A stretch of 64,000 nt of DNA. It comes from Rhodococcus sp. SMB37. GTDB lineage: Bacteria; Actinomycetota; Actinomycetes; Mycobacteriales; Mycobacteriaceae. The notes under the pieces were generated by a model. The model had not been told where the DNA came from. It saw only the letters and a program-made list of their open reading frames with translations, and made no database searches. The stretch lies in contig NZ_SLVY01000005.1 in NCBI RefSeq assembly GCF_004345605.1, forward strand, positions 124,001 through 188,000, in the 5' to 3' direction. Every line of letters begins with the position of its first letter. Within the stretch, counting starts at the first letter, position 1. The position numbers were made by a program, and so were the translations under genes. Positions 42,835 to 51,226 of this stretch are shown piece after piece.

Positions 42835-43728
42835 GTGACCTTCAATCCTGAACTGTGGCGCCCCGTTGCGGGGTTCGAGAACCTCACCGACATCACCTAC
42901 CACCGTCATGTCACGCAGGGCACCGTCCGTGTCGCGTTCGATCGGCCCGAGGTGCGCAATGCGTTCCGCCCGCACACCGTCGACGAACTGTACGCCGTGC
43001 TCGACCATGCGCGGACGACGTCCGACGTGGGCGTGGTGCTGCTGACCGGCAACGGGCCGAGCAGCAAGGACGGCGGCTGGGCGTTCTGCTCGGGCGGCGA
43101 CCAGCGCATCCGCGGGCGCAGCGGCTACCAGTACGCGAGCGGCGAGACCGCCGACACCGTCGACAAGGCGCGCGCCGGGCGTCTGCACATTCTCGAGGTG
43201 CAGCGCCTGATCCGGTTCATGCCGAAGGTGGTGATCGCACTCGTCAACGGCTGGGCCGCGGGTGGCGGGCACAGTCTGCACGTGACCTGCGACCTCACAC
43301 TCGCGTCGCGCGAGCACGCCCGGTTCAAGCAGACCGACGCCGACGTCGGCAGCTTCGACGGCGGCTACGGCAGCGCGTATCTCGCGAAGATGGTCGGGCA
43401 GAAGTTCGCCCGCGAGATCTTCTTCCTCGGCGACACATACACCGCCGAGGACATGCACCACATGGGCGCGGTCAACCGGGTCGTCGACCACGACGAGCTC
43501 GAGAATGTCGCGCTCGAGTGGGCAGAGAAGATCAACGGCAAGTCGCCGCAGGCCCAGCGGATGCTCAAGTACGCGTTCAATCTGCAGGACGACGGCCTCG
43601 TCGGCCAGCAGCTGTTCGCCGGTGAAGCCACCCGCCTGGCTTACATGACCGATGAAGCGGTCGAGGGCCGCGACGCCTTCCTCGAGAAGCGCGACCCCGA
43701 CTGGTCGCCCTACCCGCACTATTACTGA
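42835..43728 (+). CDS. menB: 1,4-Dihydroxy-2-naphthoyl-CoA synthase
   Basis: A 297-residue crotonase-family enzyme (usual length about 285-315). The oxyanion and bicarbonate/Ser region FCSGGDQRIRGRSGYQ lies near 86-102, and the conserved SFDGGYGSAYLAKMVGQKFAREIFFLG at about 172-198 contains the catalytic Gly/Asp-type loop, with a further Tyr near the C-terminus (YPHYY). It cyclises o-succinylbenzoyl-CoA. The gene has the opposite orientation to menD-menC. Its start is a GTG at 42835. Confidence 0.96.
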   Translation: MTFNPELWRPVAGFENLTDITYHRHVTQGTVRVAFDRPEVRNAFRPHTVDELYAVLDHARTTSDVGVVLLTGNGPSSKDGGWAFCSGGDQRIRGRSGYQYASGETADTVDKARAGRLHILEVQRLIRFMPKVVIALVNGWAAGGGHSLHVTCDLTLASREHARFKQTDADVGSFDGGYGSAYLAKMVGQKFAREIFFLGDTYTAEDMHHMGAVNRVVDHDELENVALEWAEKINGKSPQAQRMLKYAFNLQDDGLVGQQLFAGEATRLAYMTDEAVEGRDAFLEKRDPDWSPYPHYY

Positions 43729-43733
43729 GATGC

Positions 43734-43765
43734 CGACCGGGCCGAGGTTTCCTCGGCCCGGTCGT
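43734..43765. terminator. Terminator between menB and DUF4193
   Basis: Arms CGACCGGGCCGAGG (43734-43747) and CCTCGGCCCGGTCG (43751-43764) with a short TTT loop, between the convergent ends of menB and the DUF4193 gene, so it probably serves both strands. Confidence 0.85.
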
Positions 43766-43792
43766 CACATTTCGGGGGGGGTGACGGACAGG

Positions 43793-44077
43793 TCAAGCGC
43801 AGTCGCGGCAGTACGGATCCTCGTTCGGCGACGACGCCTTCCTGCTGTGATGCTGCACGAGGAAGCATCGATAGCAGGTGAACTCGTCTTCCTGGATGGG
43901 CACGACGTTCACGCTGAGCTCCTCGCCCGACAGATCCGCACCGGGCAGATCCGGCGATTCGACGACCTCGGCTTCGTCGGCGTCGGCATGTGCCGTCGGC
44001 TTCAGTGCGAGTTCGTCGATCGCAGTGCTGGTGCCGGCGAGCTCGTTGGTGCGGCGGACGTCGTAGTCGGTGCTCAT
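43793..44077 (-). CDS. DUF4193 family protein
   Basis: A 94-residue soluble protein from the ATG at 44077, with AGGAG before it. The family hallmark is in the C-terminal half: PGADLSGEELSVNVVPIQ followed by EDEFTCYRCFLVQHHS and the closing YCRDCA, so two CxxC pairs (Cys near 67/70 and 90/93) likely bind zinc. Highly conserved across mycolic-acid actinobacteria but of unknown function. The longer open frame to 44146 has no ribosome site. Convergent with menB across a terminator. Confidence 0.88.
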   Translation of the reverse strand: MSTDYDVRRTNELAGTSTAIDELALKPTAHADADEAEVVESPDLPGADLSGEELSVNVVPIQEDEFTCYRCFLVQHHSRKASSPNEDPYCRDCA

Positions 44078-44154
44078 CGTGATCTCCTGGTCCGTGCGGG
44101 GCATCGATGTCCCGCCCCTAGGCCGGGGCGTCGGTGCGTATCGCACCTCGGCGG

Positions 44155-44183
44155 TAGATATGTCCAGGAGTTTCCGGCTTCAA
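44155..44183 (-). promoter_or_regulatory. Candidate promoter of the DUF4193 gene
   Basis: Minus strand TTGAAG (44178-44183) and TATCTA (44155-44160) with 17 bases between. It lies about 78 bases upstream of the DUF4193 ATG, leaving a leader that contains a GC-rich hairpin around 44113-44130. The rest of the 257-base gap to the divergent DUF418 gene shows no gene. Confidence 0.35.
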
Positions 44184-44334
44184 ACATCCCGCTATCAGAC
44201 ATCGACCCCATTTCGACGTGATAGTCATCACAATTCTCGCCGAGCGGGCGTTCCTGGATCCTCCGATGTGATGACCCACCGGTCGTCCCTTTGCCCGACG
44301 CAATGACAGCGGGCGGTGCAGCAGGCTCAAGGGT

Positions 44335-45531
44335 ATGACCACCGTCGGCTCCACCAGGCCCCGCACCCGGATCGCTGCGCTCGATGTCGCCCGGGGGATC
44401 GCGATCCTGGGCACGCTGGGAACGAACATCTGGATCTTCACCGACCCTGCCGGGATCGTCGGCTATCTCGAGACCGCAGGATCGGATCCGTGGCCGCAAC
44501 GCATCCTGATGCAGCTCGCACAGGGCAAGTTCCTCGGCCTTCTCACCTTGATGTTCGGGATCGGGCTCGCGATCCAAGCGGCGTCGGCCCGCCGTCGGGG
44601 ACGCACGTGGCCCGGGAACTACCGAACCCGCGCGTTCCTGCTGTTCATCGACGGGCTCGTGCACTACTTCCTGGTCGCCGAGTTCGATGTGCTGATGGGC
44701 TATGCGGTGGTATCGATGCTCTTGTGCGGCGTGGTCGTGTCCTCGCGCCGCACACGCATGTGGATTGCCGGCACCGCCGCCATCGTGCACATGCTGCTCG
44801 TGACCGCCCTCGTGGTGGCGCTCGCCGTGACCCCCGCCTCGAGCGGCTCCTCGGGTGAGCCGACCGACGTATTCGCGACGGGCAGCTGGTGGGACCTGGT
44901 GGTGTTCCGCGCCGAAAACTTCCTCGCCTTCCGCTCCGAAGTGATCTTCCTGGTGCCATTGACGATCGCGATGTTCCTCGTCGGCGCCGCACTGTTCGAA
45001 GCAGGCATCTTCGACGAGCGAGGTGTTCGACTGCGCCGTCGGCTGTTGCTGACCGGCGCTGTCGCGGCACCCGTCGATATCGCAGTGGGTCTGTTCGGTG
45101 GCACCGCGGGTCTGTTCGCGGCGCGCTACGCGATCGCGCCGTTCGTGGCGTTGGGACTGTTGGCGCTGATCGCGCAGTGGTACTCGACTCGCGACCGTGT
45201 CGGCACCGTCGGCGGGTGGCTGCAGGGCATCGGCCGCGCGGCGCTGAGCTGCTACATCCTGCAGAACATCATTGCGTCCGTGATCTGCTACGGCTGGGGA
45301 TTCGGCCTCGCGGCGCGGATCGACCCGGCGTACCGAACGCAATTCACGGTCATCGTGTACATCACGGTGTGCGCGATCCTCGTCATCGCAGCTCGACTGT
45401 GGCTACGTCGCTTCCGGCAGGGTCCGGTCGAGTGGCTGTGGAAGGCGTCGTTCGAGCTGCTCACCCGTGACGATTCCGACCGGCCCGAGACGGACCGGCA
45501 GCGCGTCGGGTCGGGCACACTCGACGCATGA
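44335..45531 (+). CDS. DUF418 family membrane protein
   Basis: A 398-residue membrane protein with about nine to ten hydrophobic segments. The N-terminal RIAALDVARGIAILGTLGTNI (12-32) is the family start, and the DUF418 domain occupies about 225-390 with GRAALSCYILQNIIASVI. DUF418 proteins resemble acyltransferase-3-type membrane proteins, but no reaction is established. The stop overlaps the next gene by ATGA, so the two are coupled. This gene pair has no counterpart I recall at this place in M. tuberculosis. Confidence 0.85.
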   Translation: MTTVGSTRPRTRIAALDVARGIAILGTLGTNIWIFTDPAGIVGYLETAGSDPWPQRILMQLAQGKFLGLLTLMFGIGLAIQAASARRRGRTWPGNYRTRAFLLFIDGLVHYFLVAEFDVLMGYAVVSMLLCGVVVSSRRTRMWIAGTAAIVHMLLVTALVVALAVTPASSGSSGEPTDVFATGSWWDLVVFRAENFLAFRSEVIFLVPLTIAMFLVGAALFEAGIFDERGVRLRRRLLLTGAVAAPVDIAVGLFGGTAGLFAARYAIAPFVALGLLALIAQWYSTRDRVGTVGGWLQGIGRAALSCYILQNIIASVICYGWGFGLAARIDPAYRTQFTVIVYITVCAILVIAARLWLRRFRQGPVEWLWKASFELLTRDDSDRPETDRQRVGSGTLDA

Positions 45532-45974
45532 CAGATCGCGAGAGTCCCGATTCCTCGCACACCCGGCCGGACGGCGTCACCGATTCGACGGTCGCGGCCG
45601 TCGGAAAGCTGTCCGAGGCACTCGAAACCGTGGAGCGGGCACGCGGTCATCTGTACGGCTTCCATCAGCTGATGGGTCACGCCGATCTTCAGGTCGAGCA
45701 GGCCGCACACATGCTCCGGGCAGCGGGGCACCCCGATCTCGCGGCCCGGATCGAGCGCGAACTCATCGGCCGCAACGTCGCCGAGGGACGATGGACGTTC
45801 CAGCTCGTCGAGGAGTTCGACGACGGCTACTGGACAGAGCTGCGCACCCTCGACGGGCAGGTGCGAGACATGCTGGTCGCCGGCCGCCGACACCTGTTCG
45901 AGGCCGAATCGAAGGAGGCGCGCCGCACCCGAGGCCGGCGTGGGCACGAGGCTCGTCCCGCACAGGACGGATAA
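45528..45974 (+). CDS. Hypothetical helical protein coupled to DUF418
   Basis: A 148-residue soluble protein, mainly helical, starting at an ATG that overlaps the DUF418 stop. Charged N-terminus (1-20) and a basic C-terminal tail (SKEARRTRGRRGHEARP). The central region has regular heptad-like spacing in VGKLSEALETVERARGHLYGFHQLMGHADLQVEQAAHMLRA, which would form helices, and a conserved-looking RWTFQLVEEFDDGYWTE. I do not recognise the family. Translational coupling suggests it works with the membrane protein or is regulated with it. Confidence 0.7.
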   Translation: MTDRESPDSSHTRPDGVTDSTVAAVGKLSEALETVERARGHLYGFHQLMGHADLQVEQAAHMLRAAGHPDLAARIERELIGRNVAEGRWTFQLVEEFDDGYWTELRTLDGQVRDMLVAGRRHLFEAESKEARRTRGRRGHEARPAQDG

Positions 45975-46009
45975 GACGCGGCGACGAGGAAGTCGGCGAA
46001 GATACAGAC

Positions 46010-46390
46010 ATGGAGATCCTGAGCAGCCGGACGATCCTACGTCCCCGCGACTACGACACCACACTGCAGTTCTACGGCGAGACACTGGGCCTTGCCATAG
46101 CCCGGGAGTATCCGGGCGGCACCGTGTTCTTCGCAGGCCAGAGCCTGATCGAGATCGCCGCGCACGGCGGACGAGATGACGCTCAGCGCTTCCACGGGGC
46201 GCTGTGGCTTCAGGTCCGGGACGTGCACGCAGCGCAGACGGAACTCGCGCTGGCGGGTGTCCCGATCACCCGGGCAGCACAGCAGGAGCCGTGGGGGCTG
46301 CACGAGATGTGGATCGACGATCCGGACGGGATCCCCGTCGTTCTGGTCCAGATTCCGGCAGAGCACCCGATCCGCCGCGATCTCCGCTGA
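46010..46390 (+). CDS. VOC-superfamily (glyoxalase-like) protein
   Basis: A 126-residue single-domain VOC fold: paired beta-alpha-beta modules with RPRDYDTTLQFYGETLGLAI (about 11-30), the second half VRDVHAAQTELALAGVPITR and the C-terminal EMWIDDPDGIPVVLVQ. Possible metal ligands include Glu54 in the LIEIA strand and Glu99 or Asp102 near EMWIDDPD. It is the positional counterpart of Rv0546c beside pitA. The substrate is not evident. Not every VOC protein is an enzyme, and some are antibiotic-binding proteins. Confidence 0.85.
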   Translation: MEILSSRTILRPRDYDTTLQFYGETLGLAIAREYPGGTVFFAGQSLIEIAAHGGRDDAQRFHGALWLQVRDVHAAQTELALAGVPITRAAQQEPWGLHEMWIDDPDGIPVVLVQIPAEHPIRRDLR

Positions 46391-46489
46391 CCCACCGGCG
46401 TGACGTTGCACACTCGGTGGAACCGCCGACCTCCCCCTCCAGTGCGAATACCTCTCGGGAGGCCCGTGGAAACGTCCCATTAGCTGTAC

Positions 46490-46511
46490 ATTCACCGCCC
46501 GTTTACCCCAC
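46490..46511 (+). promoter_or_regulatory. Possible PHO box upstream of pitA
   Basis: Two adjacent 11-base units, ATTCACCGCCC and GTTTACCCCAC, match the direct-repeat layout (GTTCACC plus 4 bases, repeated) reported for PhoP/RegX3-type phosphate regulators in actinobacteria. They lie 12 bases before the pitA GTG, close enough to block or modulate transcription. The match is by eye. Confidence 0.4.
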
Positions 46512-46522
46512 AATCGGAAGAC

Positions 46523-47704
46523 GTGACCGCAGAGTTCGTTGTCCTCTTGGTAGTGGTCGTCACTGCCCTCGCATTCGATTTCACGAACGGCTTCCACGAC
46601 ACGGGCAACGCGATGGCCACATCCATCGCCACCGGGGCGCTGAAGCCGAAAGTGGCCGTCGGCCTGTCGGCCGTTCTCAACCTCGTCGGGGCGTTCCTGT
46701 CGGTCGAGGTCGCCGCGACCGTCGCCAAGGGTGTCGTCAACCTCGACAACACCGGCGGATCGGCACTGTTGCTCATCGTGTTCGCCGGACTCGTCGGCGG
46801 CATCCTCTGGAACCTTGCGACCTGGCTGTTCGGCCTGCCATCGAGCTCCTCCCACGCTTTGTTCGGCGGCCTGATCGGCGCCGCCATCGCCGCCCTCGGC
46901 ATGAGTGGTGTGGTGTGGGACGGCGTCCTGGGCAAGGTGATCATCCCCGCTCTGCTCGCACCCGTCGTTGCTGCACTGGTCGCAACAGTGGGTACCTGGG
47001 CGGTTCATCGTCTGACCCACGACATTCCCGAAGAATCCCGCGGTAAGGGCTTCAAGATCGGCCAGATCGGCACCGCATCACTCGTCTCACTCGCGCACGG
47101 CACCAACGACGCGCAGAAGACGATGGGCGTGATCTTCCTGGCGCTCGTGGCGTACGGAACCATCACCCCCGACACCGAGATGCCGTTCTGGGTCAAGTTC
47201 ACGTGCGCCGTCGCGATTGCGCTCGGCACCTATCTCGGAGGCTGGCGGATCATCCGCACCCTCGGCAAGGGTCTGGTCGAGATCACACCTCCACAGGGCA
47301 TGGCAGCCGAATCCTCCTCGGCTGCGATCATCCTCACGTCGAGCCATTTCGGGCTGCCGCTGTCGACCACCCACGTGGCCACCGGCTCGATCCTCGGCAC
47401 AGGGCTGGGCACGAAAGGCGCCGAGGTTCGCTGGGGCATCGCCGGCCGAATGGCTGTGGCGTGGCTGATCACGTTGCCGTGCGCCGGCGTGGTCGGTGCC
47501 GTGTGCTGGCTGATCGCCCACATGATCGGCGGCCTTCCGGGTGTTCTCGTCGTATTCGCGATTCTCTGTGCGCTCGCGGGCGTCATGTATCTGCGGTCCC
47601 GCCTGCAGCCGATCGACGCGTCCAACGTCAACGCCTCGTGGGAAGGTGACGGCGACGCCGAGATCGAGACCGTCACCCCCGTCTCCCAGGAGGGGCGTCC
47701 GTGA
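46523..47704 (+). CDS. pitA: Low-affinity phosphate permease PitA
   Basis: A 393-residue PiT-family transporter (about ten helices). The N-terminal signature NGFHDTGNAMATSIATGALKP (about 22-42) and its internal repeat AHGTNDAQKTMGVIFL (about 190-205) are both present, which is the diagnostic PiT duplication. It takes up phosphate, probably with divalent metals, driven by proton symport. Starts with GTG. The stop overlaps the next gene by GTGA. The upstream direct repeat may place it under phosphate control. Confidence 0.96.
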   Translation: MTAEFVVLLVVVVTALAFDFTNGFHDTGNAMATSIATGALKPKVAVGLSAVLNLVGAFLSVEVAATVAKGVVNLDNTGGSALLLIVFAGLVGGILWNLATWLFGLPSSSSHALFGGLIGAAIAALGMSGVVWDGVLGKVIIPALLAPVVAALVATVGTWAVHRLTHDIPEESRGKGFKIGQIGTASLVSLAHGTNDAQKTMGVIFLALVAYGTITPDTEMPFWVKFTCAVAIALGTYLGGWRIIRTLGKGLVEITPPQGMAAESSSAAIILTSSHFGLPLSTTHVATGSILGTGLGTKGAEVRWGIAGRMAVAWLITLPCAGVVGAVCWLIAHMIGGLPGVLVVFAILCALAGVMYLRSRLQPIDASNVNASWEGDGDAEIETVTPVSQEGRP

Positions 47705-47973
47705 ATCTGTTGACTTCCACACTCGATTCCCTGTGGCAGGTCGTGCTGGTCGGTCTCGTTCTGGGAGCCGGTCTGCCCACCATCTTCGCCCTCGGAATGC
47801 GGTCGTGGTCGCTCGGGCACGACGGCACCGGCACGGTCGATCCCGGACGGCGGACGCTGGGCCGCGTCGGGGGTATCGCGTGTTTCACCGTTGTCGTCGT
47901 CGCGATCATTGCTGGGATACTGCTGTTGACTGCTGACTTCCTGTCCAGCAGCGTCGGTATCCAACTGTTCTGA
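47701..47973 (+). CDS. Small two-helix membrane protein coupled to pitA
   Basis: A 90-residue protein starting at GTG, overlapping pitA by four bases. Helices lie at about 11-33 (WQVVLVGLVLGAGLPTIFALGM) and 55-78, separated by a polar loop GHDGTGTVDPGRRTLGRV. It is the counterpart of Rv0544c. The conserved coupling to pitA suggests an accessory role in phosphate transport, but no function is known. Confidence 0.82.
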   Translation: MNLLTSTLDSLWQVVLVGLVLGAGLPTIFALGMRSWSLGHDGTGTVDPGRRTLGRVGGIACFTVVVVAIIAGILLLTADFLSSSVGIQLF

Positions 47974-48004
47974 TCATCACCGAAGAGAAGGACCAACGAT
48001 AACC

Positions 48005-48391
48005 TTGCCTCGGCATTCCCTTCGCTCGGTACTGGACTGGCTACGGGCCGGTTATCCCGAAGGAATCCCTCCCAAGGACCACTTCGCGTTGCTCTCGGTC
48101 CTGCGGCGCAGGTTGACGAACGAGGACATCGCCGAGATCCTCGAACTGTCGGTTGCGACCGCGCACGAGCACCCACAGCGGCACGTCGACTACGACACGC
48201 TCCGGAAGATCATCGCGGGGGTGTTGCATGAGCAGCCGACCGACGAGGACATCGAACGGGTCACCGAACAACTCGTCGCGGGAGGATGGCCCGTGGTCGG
48301 GGCCGACGAAGAGCCCGGCGACATCGAGACGGACGGTACCGCTGCCAGCGACGACAAGACCGGTGACAACCAGTACACCGGAACTTACTGA
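48005..48391 (+). CDS. DUF3349 protein, first copy
   Basis: A 128-residue protein. The DUF3349 domain is at 1-100, with the conserved LDWLRAGYPEGIPPKDHFALLSVLRRRLTNEDI. Residues 101-128 form an acidic Thr/Asp tail. The start is a TTG at 48005. The only ribosome-like site (AGAAGG) is about 14 bases upstream, so the start is uncertain. It is directly followed by a paralogue of about 40-45 percent visual similarity, and both precede menE. DUF3349 proteins are small helical proteins of unknown role, represented by Rv0543c. Confidence 0.8.
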   Translation: MPRHSLRSVLDWLRAGYPEGIPPKDHFALLSVLRRRLTNEDIAEILELSVATAHEHPQRHVDYDTLRKIIAGVLHEQPTDEDIERVTEQLVAGGWPVVGADEEPGDIETDGTAASDDKTGDNQYTGTY

Positions 48392-48403
48392 GGAGCATCG
48401 GCG

Positions 48404-48700
48404 ATGCTTCCCCCGTTCCTCGCCTCGATCATCGAATGGTTGCGCGCCGGTTACCCGGAGGGTGTGCCCGAGCAGGACTACGTGCCACTGTTCGCGCTCC
48501 TGAAACGGCGCCTGTCCGACGACGAGGTCGATCAGGTCGCCGACGCCCTCGTCGACGAAGGCGATCTGCCGATCAGCAAGACCGACATCGCTGTCCTGAT
48601 CACCAAGATCACCAACGAGATGCCGCTCGGACACGACATCGACCGGGTCCGGGTGCACCTCGAGGCCGGTGGTTGGCCGCTCACAGGGCACGACCTGTGA
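48404..48700 (+). CDS. DUF3349 protein, second copy
   Basis: A 98-residue DUF3349 protein, the size of M. tuberculosis Rv0543c (100). It starts with an ATG 12 bases after the first copy, with GGAG just upstream. The conserved segment is IEWLRAGYPEGVPEQDYVPLFALLKRRLSDDEV. Its stop overlaps the menE GTG by GTGA. Both copies share the same domain layout, so they arose by tandem duplication. It could form a heterodimer with the first copy (inference). Confidence 0.85.
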   Translation: MLPPFLASIIEWLRAGYPEGVPEQDYVPLFALLKRRLSDDEVDQVADALVDEGDLPISKTDIAVLITKITNEMPLGHDIDRVRVHLEAGGWPLTGHDL

Positions 48701-49845
48701 GCGCGAACCTCACCGTCCTCGAAGTACCGTCCGGCGACCGCATCCACGACGTCGTCCCCGCGCTGCAGCGCATGCTCGACGGCCAGGGCCCTCCCCTGCT
48801 GCCCGTTCCCGCGGGCGACCACCGAGAGATCCGCCGCCTCACCGACGCATTGCACCCCGGCGAACCGATCGACGACACCGTCGGTCTGGTCGTCGCGACC
48901 TCCGGTACCACCGGAACCCCCAAAGGTGCTCAGCTCACCGCGACCGCATTACGCGCCAGCGGAGACGCCACACACGAACGACTCGGCGGCACCGGCTCAT
49001 GGCTCCTCGCGCTGCCGGCGCACCACATCGCGGGGCTGCAGGTGCTGTTGCGGAGCAGCCTGTCGGGCACCGAGCCCGTGATCGTGGATGTGTCGGAAGG
49101 GTTCGACCCTGCCACCCTGCCTGCTGCAGTCGCGGCGATGCGCGGACCGCGACGCTATTCGTCGATGGTGCCGACCCAGCTCGTCAAGACACTCGATCAT
49201 CCGGACGCGCTCGCTGCGCTCGCCGAACTCGACGCAATCCTGCTCGGCGGTGCTGCCACCCCGGAACCGGTGCTGCGTCGGGCCCGCGACGCCGGCGTGA
49301 ACGTCGTGCGCACCTACGGGATGAGTGAGACGTGCGGCGGTTGCATCTACGACGGTGTGCCACTGACCGGCGTCGATGTCCGTATCGATGCGGATACTCG
49401 CGTGTGGCTCGGCGGGTCGGTGCTCGCATCCGGCTACCGCGGACTCCCCGACCACCCGGCGTTCGCCGAGCCGGGCCGGTTCCGCACCGACGACGCAGGA
49501 CTGATCGAAGACGGTGTCCTCCGCATACTCGGCCGGCTCGACGAGGCCATCTCGACCGGAGGACTCACCGTGGTGCCCCAGGTTGTCGAGGCCGTCCTCA
49601 TCGAGCATCCCGCGGTCCGGGAGGTCGCGGTGATCGGGCTGCCCGACGACCGGCTCGGCCAGCGGGTCGCGGCGGTGGTCGTTCCGGAGAACGGCACTTA
49701 CCCCACCCTCGACGAGCTACGCGAGTGGACCTCTTCGACCCTGGATGCAACCGCGGCTCCTCGCGAGTTACACCTCCTGGACTCGCTGCCCCTGCGTGGG
49801 CCGGGCAAGATCGATCGTCGCGCTCTCGTCACAAGATTTTCCTGA
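48697..49845 (+). CDS. menE: o-Succinylbenzoate-CoA ligase
   Basis: A 382-residue ANL-family adenylate-forming enzyme. It is shorter than typical MenE (about 450-490) because the N-terminal domain is trimmed, as in mycobacterial MenE (about 360). The AMP-binding P-loop [10 protein letters not shown] is at 68-77, the YGMSETCGG adenine motif near 206-214, and the C-terminal hinge and catalytic Lys in [13 protein letters not shown]. Activates o-succinylbenzoate to its CoA ester before MenB acts. GTG start overlaps the DUF3349 gene. Confidence 0.95.
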   Translation: MSANLTVLEVPSGDRIHDVVPALQRMLDGQGPPLLPVPAGDHREIRRLTDALHPGEPIDDTVGLVVATSGTTGTPKGAQLTATALRASGDATHERLGGTGSWLLALPAHHIAGLQVLLRSSLSGTEPVIVDVSEGFDPATLPAAVAAMRGPRRYSSMVPTQLVKTLDHPDALAALAELDAILLGGAATPEPVLRRARDAGVNVVRTYGMSETCGGCIYDGVPLTGVDVRIDADTRVWLGGSVLASGYRGLPDHPAFAEPGRFRTDDAGLIEDGVLRILGRLDEAISTGGLTVVPQVVEAVLIEHPAVREVAVIGLPDDRLGQRVAAVVVPENGTYPTLDELREWTSSTLDATAAPRELHLLDSLPLRGPGKIDRRALVTRFS

Positions 49846-49901
49846 GCGACAGACCGGGTCCCACCCCGGACGGTCGCACGCCGAAGTGCGAAGATCGACG
49901 A

Positions 49902-50771
49902 ATGGCAACCGCTGGTCAATGGCTCGAAGGGGCTCGCCCCCGGACCCTCCCCAACGCGATCTCTCCCGTCATCGTGGGTACAGGTGCTGCTGCAGCACTC
50001 GGTGAGGCCGTGTGGTGGAAAGCGCTGCTCGCCCTGGTGGTGTCGCTCGCCCTCAACATCGGGGTGAACCTCGCCAACGACTACTCCGACGGGATCCGCG
50101 GCACCGACGACGAGCGCGTCGGACCGATGCGACTGGTCGGTTCGGGCGCGGCGTCGCCCGCGGCCGTCAAGCGCGCCGCCTTCGCATGTTTCGGGGTCGC
50201 CGCAGTGGCGGGTCTCGCACTTGCCCTGACCAGCGCGTGGTGGTTGATCCTGGTGGGACTCGTGTGCATCGTGGGCGCGTGGTACTACACCGGGGGTCGC
50301 ACACCGTACGGCTACAGCGGCCTCGGTGAAGTGGCCGTGTTCGTGTTCTTCGGTCTGGTCGCGGTGCTCGGCACACTGTTCGTGCAGGCCGAGCAGCTCA
50401 CCCTCGCCGGATTGGCGTGTGCAGTGGCGATGGGCTGCTTCTCGAGCGCGGTGATGGTGACGAACAACCTGCGCGACATCCCGACCGACACCGAGAGCGG
50501 CAAGCGCACGCTGGCCGTCCGGTTGGGCGACCCACGCACCCGCACACTGCATCTCGGATTGCTCACGACGCCGTTCGTCATGTCGCTCGCGCTGGTGGCG
50601 ACAACACCGTGGTCGTTGGCCGGGTTGCTTGCCGCACCGCTCGCGGTGCGCGCGCACGCGCCGGTGCGTTCAGGTGGGCTCGGGCTCGAGCTCCTGCCGG
50701 CGTTGCGCGACACCGCGCTCGCGATGCTGGTGTGGGCAGTGATGACGGGTATCGCGCTCGCCTTTGGCTGA
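49902..50771 (+). CDS. menA: DHNA polyprenyltransferase
   Basis: A 289-residue UbiA-superfamily membrane enzyme with about eight to nine helices. The Asp-rich motif [17 protein letters not shown] (about 56-72) and the second motif [22 protein letters not shown] (about 186-207) bind the prenyl diphosphate through magnesium. It joins DHNA with the polyprenyl diphosphate from GrcC1-type enzymes. ATG start at 49902, 56 bases after menE, same direction, likely one transcript with menE. Confidence 0.96.
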   Translation: MATAGQWLEGARPRTLPNAISPVIVGTGAAAALGEAVWWKALLALVVSLALNIGVNLANDYSDGIRGTDDERVGPMRLVGSGAASPAAVKRAAFACFGVAAVAGLALALTSAWWLILVGLVCIVGAWYYTGGRTPYGYSGLGEVAVFVFFGLVAVLGTLFVQAEQLTLAGLACAVAMGCFSSAVMVTNNLRDIPTDTESGKRTLAVRLGDPRTRTLHLGLLTTPFVMSLALVATTPWSLAGLLAAPLAVRAHAPVRSGGLGLELLPALRDTALAMLVWAVMTGIALAFG

Positions 50772-50794
50772 GTCCTCCGCGCTGGACCGGTTCG

Positions 50795-51184
50795 TCAGTC
50801 CCGGTCGGGAACGACCAAGCCGAGAACGAAGTTGACGATGGCGATGATGAGACCGCCCCAGAACGCCGCCCAGAATCCCGAGATCGTGAGGCCGCCGTCG
50901 AAGAACTCGGCCACCCACGACGTCAGCCACAGCATCAGGGCGTTGATGACGAGCAGGAACAGTCCGAGGCTCAGGATCACCAACGGGAGTGACAGCAGCT
51001 TCACCAGCGGCTTCACCAGGGCGTTGACGACGGTGAAGATCGCGGCGAGGATCAGTAGCTTGATCGCTGTCTCGACAGTGAACTCACCTCCGTCGACGCC
51101 GACGATGTCGACGCCGGTGACGAGTCGGGCCGCGAGCCACAATCCGATCGCGTTGATGATCAATCGCAGGATCAGTGAAATCAT
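50795..51184 (-). CDS. Phage-holin-family (4-TM) membrane protein
   Basis: A 129-residue membrane protein with four hydrophobic helices (about 2-22, 42-62, 68-92, 103-125). The sequence LILAAIFTVVNALVKPLVKLLSLP is the hallmark of the Phage_holin_4_2/DUF family common in bacterial chromosomes. It is not evidence of a prophage: there are no other phage genes. Function unknown. Convergent with menA. Confidence 0.85.
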   Translation of the reverse strand: MISLILRLIINAIGLWLAARLVTGVDIVGVDGGEFTVETAIKLLILAAIFTVVNALVKPLVKLLSLPLVILSLGLFLLVINALMLWLTSWVAEFFDGGLTISGFWAAFWGGLIIAIVNFVLGLVVPDRD

Positions 51185-51226
51185 GCAGCCACTGTGACAT
51201 ACGCGCCCCCGAGAGGCGGGCGTGGC

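Noticed and set aside
50795-51184. Prophage remnant suggested by the holin-family protein
   Set aside because: The family is common on chromosomes and no other phage gene or attachment site is present.
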